From: JBBTVO01 sp038063195
GTDB taxonomy: Bacteria > Patescibacteriota > Microgenomatia > Levybacterales > UBA12049
DNA: 14,401 bases
Direction: 5' to 3'
Assembly: GCA_038063195.1 (NCBI GenBank)
Contig: JBBTVO010000023.1
Coordinates: 1-14,401, forward strand
In this document: one piece after another, positions 11,550 through 14,401 of the stretch
How positions within the stretch are numbered: the first letter of the stretch is position 1
Layout: each line of letters opens with the position of its first letter
Translations under genes and position numbers: made by a program
Notes under the pieces: generated by a model
The model's input: the letters and a program-made list of their open reading frames with translations, nothing else
What the model was told of the DNA's origin: nothing
Database searches by the model: none

Positions 11550-11900
11550 ATGGAAACCTGTATTTTTTGTAAAATCGCAAGACATGAGATTCCGAAAGAC
11601 TTTGCCTATGAAGATGAGGAAGTTATGGCGTTTGCGGACATAAATCCGGTTAAGGAAGTTCACATTTTGATAATGCCCAAGGAACACATCAGGGATTTTT
11701 TGGATATTAAAGACCTGCCTGCCGGCAAGGCAGGTAAGGGATTAATGGATAAGTTAAAAAATGTAGGACAAAAAATCATAAAAGAACAGAAGCTTGAAGA
11801 TAAAGGATATAGAATTGTCGTAAACGGCGGCGGAGCGCAAATTATCGACCATCTCCATCTTCATATAATAGGTCCTCTGGGAAAATCAGTGAAAATGTAG
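11550..11900 (+). CDS. HIT-family nucleotide hydrolase (Hint type)
   Basis: Histidine-triad proteins hydrolyse nucleoside phosphoramidates or dinucleotides. The 116-residue protein shows the start CIFCKIARHEIP (two cysteines, as in Hint proteins), YEDEEVMAFADINPVKEVHILIMPKEHI (substrate-binding core) and the triad HLHLHIIGPLG near the end (about residues 100-110). The length is normal for Hint1-type proteins. Residues about 56-62 (LPAGKAG) are encoded by a palindromic repeat inserted between the core strand and the following helix; many relatives have ATLTPEDA-type sequence there. It follows the DHH-like gene by 51 bp with its own promoter-like element. Confidence 0.93.
   Translation: METCIFCKIARHEIPKDFAYEDEEVMAFADINPVKEVHILIMPKEHIRDFLDIKDLPAGKAGKGLMDKLKNVGQKIIKEQKLEDKGYRIVVNGGGAQIIDHLHLHIIGPLGKSVKM
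11714..11734. repeat. CCTGCCTGCCGGCAAGGCAGG palindrome inside the HIT gene
   Basis: It equals the intergenic palindrome at 3153-3172 with one extra A. It is read in the same frame as in pgl: GAC C(T/C)G CCT GCC GGC, giving D-L/P-P-A-G in both proteins. Confidence 0.85.
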
Positions 11901-11910
11901 CTTCTCGTGG

Positions 11911-11939
11911 TTTACATAAGTTATTGGTTGGAGTAAAAT
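11911..11939 (+). promoter_or_regulatory. Promoter of rpsU
   Basis: TTTACA (11911-11916), 17-base spacer, TAAAAT (11934-11939). The expected start is about 11946, which leaves a leader of roughly 93 bases holding two hairpins and the Shine-Dalgarno sequence. Confidence 0.6.
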
Positions 11940-11956
11940 AGATTAGATTAATTAAT

Positions 11957-11990
11957 GTCCCAGTGAGATAGATAAATCATCTCACGGGAC
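11957..11990. repeat. GTGAGAT...ATCTCAC hairpin, copy 2, in the rpsU leader
   Basis: GTCCC-A-GTGAGAT and ATCTCAC-GGGAC pair over 12 bp with one bulged A around loop AGATAAATC. The arms match the hairpin at 9139-9167. Confidence 0.7.
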
Positions 11991-12025
11991 CCCGTGAAGT
12001 GCGCTTTGCGCTACTTCACAAGGGG
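11990..12025 (+). promoter_or_regulatory. Hairpin that pairs with the rpsU Shine-Dalgarno region
   Basis: CCCC-GTGAAGT-GCGC-TTT-GCGC-T-ACTTCAC-AA-GGGG. The inner stem is 11 bp with one bulge. The outer CCCC can pair with GGGG (12022-12025), the first half of the GGGGAGGTG ribosome binding site. Confidence 0.6.
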
Positions 12026-12030
12026 AGGTG
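12022..12030 (+). promoter_or_regulatory. Strong Shine-Dalgarno site of rpsU
   Basis: GGGGAGGTG, 8 bases before the ATG at 12039. It decides the start over the in-frame ATG at 11994, which lies in the hairpin. It is one of only two clear Shine-Dalgarno sites in the window. Confidence 0.8.
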
Positions 12031-12038
12031 TTTTATAT

Positions 12039-12221
12039 ATGGTATTTGTAAAAAAACAGCCGGGAGAGAGTGATGAGTCGCTTATAAGAAAATTTTCGAG
12101 AAAAGTTGTCGCCGGAGGAATAATCCAGGAGGCAAAAAGAAGAGAGTTTTATCTGAAGCCTTCTGCTGCCAGAAAACAAAAACAAGAAGATGCGAGGCGC
12201 ATGAAGAAAGTATGGTCATAA
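12039..12221 (+). CDS. rpsU: 30S ribosomal protein bS21
   Basis: bS21 is a small basic protein near the 3' end of 16S rRNA on the platform. The 60-residue product (MVFVKKQPGESDESLIRKFSRKVV...) shows the family pattern: a short strand, GESDESLIRKFSRKV, then a basic helix KRREFYLKPSAARKQKQEDARRMKKVW. Length is normal. The start is fixed by the Shine-Dalgarno site at 12022-12030. ybeY follows after 3 bases, so the two are co-transcribed; both concern the small subunit and 16S rRNA 3' end. The leader with hairpins suggests translational control. The strong Shine-Dalgarno site is notable because bS21 neighbours the anti-Shine-Dalgarno region. Confidence 0.93.
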   Translation: MVFVKKQPGESDESLIRKFSRKVVAGGIIQEAKRREFYLKPSAARKQKQEDARRMKKVWS

Positions 12222-12224
12222 ACT

Positions 12225-12611
12225 ATGGCACAGGTCACAATTGCAATTTTTGTCGAAAGCAGATATCAGGTCAACAGGAAAAAAATAAAAAATCTTGCCG
12301 CAAGTCTTCTTGATGAGAAGGGAGTTTCCGGAAAAGTCGAAATTTCTATTGCAATCGTTGGGGATAGGAAAATGCGGGAGCTTTCCAAAAAATACAAAGG
12401 GGAAGATAAGACTAGGAATGTCTTGTCCTTTTCACAGGCTGAAGGGTTGCCCACGCATGGTCAGGGAGAAGCACTTATACTTGGTGACGTAGTGATTTCA
12501 TATCCGGAAGTGATAAGAGAAGCATCGCGTGATGAAGTTTTGGTAGATGATAAAATCGCAGAGCTTGTCGAGCATGGAATAATGCATTTACTCGGAATAA
12601 ACCATGAATAA
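12225..12611 (+). CDS. ybeY: Endoribonuclease YbeY (rRNA maturation), short C-terminus
   Basis: YbeY is a single-strand endoribonuclease involved in 16S rRNA 3' end maturation and ribosome quality control. The 128-residue product has the zinc motif HGIMHLLGINH (H117, H121, H127; H-x3-H-x5-H), TRNVLSF (about 63-69) and LILGDVVIS (about 84-92), all family marks. It stops one residue after the third histidine (…NHE-stop), whereas most YbeY proteins continue about 20-25 residues (DeeaexM...E). The stop is followed 5 bases later by a 9-bp tandem repeat, so a repeat-associated deletion may have removed the tail. The active site is intact, so activity is plausible. It begins 3 bases after rpsU. Confidence 0.93.
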   Translation: MAQVTIAIFVESRYQVNRKKIKNLAASLLDEKGVSGKVEISIAIVGDRKMRELSKKYKGEDKTRNVLSFSQAEGLPTHGQGEALILGDVVISYPEVIREASRDEVLVDDKIAELVEHGIMHLLGINHE

Positions 12612-12615
12612 TATA

Positions 12616-12655
12616 TCAATTGACCTAATTAGCCTAATTGCTCTAATTGACCTAA
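12616..12655. repeat. CTAATTGAC 9-bp tandem, copy 3
   Basis: Units of nine: TCAATTGAC, CTAATTAGC, CTAATTGCT, CTAATTGAC, CTAA. The 23-base stretch 12633-12655 is identical to 4553-4575. It is followed by TTAGAAATTAGAAATTAGG, of the same type as the other copies, and fills the ybeY-dnaX spacer. Confidence 0.85.
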
Positions 12656-12699
12656 AAAATTTTAGAAATTAGAAATTAGGATTTAGAAATTTTCAGGAT

Positions 12700-14121
12700 A
12701 TGGTTTTTTACCGCAAATACAGACCCCAAAATATAGAAGAACTTGACAGTAAGAGCGTTCGTGAGAAGCTTGTTTCTGTTTTGTCGAAAGATGATACCCA
12801 TGCGATGCTTTTTACAGGCCCCAAAGGTCTTGGGAAAACTTCAACCGCAAGAATTGTTGCAAAAATTCTTAACTGCGAAAAACTTACAGAAAAGGATAGA
12901 AAAGCCGGTAAGCTTACTCCGTGTAATAAATGCGACCAATGTATTTCTATAACTAATGGTTCTAATATTGATGTCCTTGAAATTGACGGCGCATCAAACA
13001 GGGGAATTGATGAGATAAGGGATCTTCGGGAGAAGATTAAATTGTCAGCGGCGCGGGCGAATAAAAAAGTTTACATAATTGATGAGGTCCACATGCTTAC
13101 AACTGAGGCCTTCAACGCACTTCTTAAGACTCTTGAAGAACCGCCCTCTCATGTAGTTTTTATTCTCTGTACCACAGAACCGCATAAAGTTCCCGCCACA
13201 ATTGCATCGCGGTGTTTTCAGATTACTTTTAAAAAAGCTACAGATGAAGAACTTCTCAGGGCTTTTGCTAGAATTTCAAAAGCGGAAAAAATTGACGCTG
13301 ATAAAGACGCATTTACGGAAATTGCAAAATTTGCAGACGGAAGTTTCCGCGATGGAGTAAAGGTTCTTGAAGAATTGTCAGCTGTTGCCAGAGGTAAGAA
13401 AATTACAAAAGAATTTGTACAGAAAACTTACCAGATAGGAGATATAGATAAAAATATTGATGAAATGGTAGAGTCTTTGGTGAATAAAGATGTAAAAGGT
13501 GGAATAAATTTAGTCGGAAATTTGGTAGAACAGGGAATTGATATGAAATATTTTATGGAGACTCTTATTGGAGGACTTCATAAAATTCTCCTTGAGAAAG
13601 TCGGAGTCTCTAAGCCTTCTTCTAAATTTACAGAAAGAATAGAACTTCAGGATTTAAAAAAACTCATAGAACTTCTATCTGAAGCCACGGGTAAAATTAA
13701 ATTTTCGGTATTACCGCAACTTCCTCTTGAAATTGTAATTATTGAGTGGGCAGTTAAAGATTCTTCTGATGCTGAGGTCGTCCACAAAAATTTTCATACT
13801 CACAATGCGGGTGAACTTGGTTTGAAAAACCCCAAAGCAGTGGGAGCAAATGTGATTAGTGAAAATTTTGTAGACTCCCCGCATCAGAATATGCTCCAAG
13901 AATTAATAGATAAAGTTAAAATTGAAAATCAGCCTGTTGCAGGATTTCTGAGAGGATGTGCGGTTTCTGATTTTAAAAACGGGGCGCTAATTCTGGAAGC
14001 AAAATTCCAGTTCCACAAAGATAAACTTGAAGACCCGAAGGCAAAAGAAATTATTGAAGATGCCTTGAAAGAGATTACAGGAAAAAGCACAAAAGTTTCT
14101 TTTGTGTTAAAATCAATTTAG
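12700..14121 (+). CDS. dnaX: DNA polymerase III subunit gamma/tau
   Basis: DnaX is the ATPase of the clamp loader that opens and loads the beta clamp. The 473-residue protein has the start MVFYRKYRPQ, Walker A GPKGLGKTS (40-48), a zinc module with C59, C75, C78 and C81 (NCEK... PCNKCDQC), Walker B IIDEVHML (126-133), LLKTLEEPPSHVVFILCTTE (about 141-160), and sensor 1 with the SRC arginine finger (170-172). The C-terminal third is DnaX domain III plus a tail, with no clear long tau extension. Start: no good Shine-Dalgarno (CAGGAT abuts the ATG), but MVFYRKYRPQ is the canonical beginning. ybaB follows after 56 bases, the usual dnaX-ybaB-recR order. Confidence 0.97.
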   Translation: MVFYRKYRPQNIEELDSKSVREKLVSVLSKDDTHAMLFTGPKGLGKTSTARIVAKILNCEKLTEKDRKAGKLTPCNKCDQCISITNGSNIDVLEIDGASNRGIDEIRDLREKIKLSAARANKKVYIIDEVHMLTTEAFNALLKTLEEPPSHVVFILCTTEPHKVPATIASRCFQITFKKATDEELLRAFARISKAEKIDADKDAFTEIAKFADGSFRDGVKVLEELSAVARGKKITKEFVQKTYQIGDIDKNIDEMVESLVNKDVKGGINLVGNLVEQGIDMKYFMETLIGGLHKILLEKVGVSKPSSKFTERIELQDLKKLIELLSEATGKIKFSVLPQLPLEIVIIEWAVKDSSDAEVVHKNFHTHNAGELGLKNPKAVGANVISENFVDSPHQNMLQELIDKVKIENQPVAGFLRGCAVSDFKNGALILEAKFQFHKDKLEDPKAKEIIEDALKEITGKSTKVSFVLKSI

Positions 14122-14124
14122 ACC

Positions 14125-14156
14125 CGCCTTCGTCTGCCTTTGGCAAGACTTCGGCG
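14125..14156. repeat. TTCGGC-type nested hairpin between dnaX and ybaB
   Basis: CGCC-TTC-GTC-TGCC-TTT-GGCA-A-GAC-TTC-GGCG folds as three stacked short stems. The TTCGGC core links it loosely to the inserts in proS and the DHH-like gene. Confidence 0.6.
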
Positions 14157-14161
14157 AGGCA

Positions 14162-14172
14162 AGGGGGGTGAG
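14162..14172 (+). promoter_or_regulatory. Shine-Dalgarno site of ybaB
   Basis: AGGGGGGTGAG about 6 bases before the ATG at 14178. Like rpsU, it directly follows a hairpin repeat. Confidence 0.65.
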
Positions 14173-14177
14173 TTTTT

Positions 14178-14401
14178 ATGGGAATGTTCGATCAACTTAA
14201 AGACATTAAAAAAATGCGCGATGAGGCGATGAAAATTCAGCGCGAACTTCAAGGCGAAGAAGTGACTGTAAATAAAAACGGTGTCGATATTACAATTACA
14301 GGAGATCAGAAGATAAAGGATATAAGGACCAACGGAAAATCAGACAATGACATAAAAGAAGCGGTAAATGAAGCTGTCAAAAAATCCCAGGAAGTAGCTG
14401 C
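14178..14401 (+). CDS. ybaB: YbaB/EbfC nucleoid-associated protein, 5' part (3' end outside window)
   Basis: YbaB/EbfC proteins are small dimeric DNA-binding proteins found next to dnaX and recR. The 74 visible residues start MGMFDQLKDIKKMRDEAMKIQRELQGEEV, the long amphipathic first helix of the family (usually with a K.Aq.mQ..m..lQ..l pattern), followed by beta strands VDITITGDQKIKDIRTN and the start of a helix DIKEAVNEAVKKSQEVA. The usual length is about 100 aa, so roughly a quarter lies beyond the window. The start is supported by the Shine-Dalgarno site at 14162-14172 and by the dnaX neighbour. Confidence 0.85.
   Translation, partial: MGMFDQLKDIKKMRDEAMKIQRELQGEEVTVNKNGVDITITGDQKIKDIRTNGKSDNDIKEAVNEAVKKSQEVA

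Noticed and set aside
10764..11687. Long 307-codon open frame on the minus strand
   Set aside because: It lies opposite the DHH-like and HIT genes, both with clear motifs; its protein is rich in His/Phe/Ile as expected of an antisense shadow.
11994..12038. Upstream start for rpsU
   Set aside because: The ATG at 11994 lies inside the hairpin repeat; the Shine-Dalgarno site and family N-terminus fit 12039.
12616..12655. CRISPR-like array
   Set aside because: Units are 9 bp and contiguous, with no spacers and no cas genes.
13656..13662. Slippery A7 run in dnaX for a shorter gamma product
   Set aside because: A seven-A run exists, but no supporting stem-loop or Shine-Dalgarno stimulator was seen, so programmed slippage cannot be claimed.

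Overview
The window (about 14.4 kb, AT-rich) looks like a chromosomal piece of a Candidate Phyla Radiation (Patescibacteria) bacterium, probably of the Microgenomates type; this is inferred from gene content and style, with no rRNA present to prove it. The signs are: short forms of core proteins (EF-Ts 154 aa, ProRS 418 aa apparently without the editing insertion, 6PGDH 332 aa), few Shine-Dalgarno sequences (clear ones only before rpsU and ybaB), a GxxExxY protein inside a translation operon, small proline-rich single-span membrane proteins, and many short palindromic or tandem repeats between and even inside genes. Two runs of exactly 100 N (4282-4381 and 9794-9893) are scaffold gaps. Each lies inside a gene whose two visible ends fit only if the true gap length is a multiple of 3, so 100 is a placeholder.

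Layout. 1-1832 (+): end of rpsB, tsf, an inserted GxxExxY gene flanked by inverted TCCGAATA-type repeats, and frr (translation block; pyrH, often found between tsf and frr, is absent). 1921-3033 (+): rseP-type site-2 protease. 3034-3279: gene-free stretch filled with inverted repeats. 3319-4002 (+): unknown protein with a strong promoter. 4027-7124 (+): pgl, zwf and gnd, a complete oxidative pentose-phosphate cluster making NADPH and ribulose-5-phosphate. 7116-7433 (-): unknown small protein, divergent from proS (7485-8741, +). 8722-10446 (-): a proline-rich membrane protein, an envelope-type protein interrupted by the second gap, and a TrpR/YerC-like regulator with operator-like sites at both ends. 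10566-14401 (+): DHH/MYG1-like predicted hydrolase, HIT protein, rpsU, ybeY, dnaX and the start of ybaB.

The most interesting signal is the repeat population. At least five families of short repeats occur. Some sit between genes and may supply stop codons or leader sequence (TAGCGACTAG; a 9-bp-period CTAATTGAC element of about 84 bp; TGAGAT/ATCTCA hairpins). Others lie in frame inside conserved enzymes, adding short peptides (pgl, HIT protein, proS twice, DHH-like protein, gnd twice). This resembles the Rickettsia palindromic elements, but in a different lineage. A second theme is transcription: several promoters lie so close to the ATG that the mRNAs would be leaderless or nearly so, which fits the lack of Shine-Dalgarno sites. 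A third is the TrpR-like gene with the same 12-bp core (TATACTGGTATA) over its own promoter and upstream of the next gene's promoter, suggesting a small self-contained regulatory circuit.
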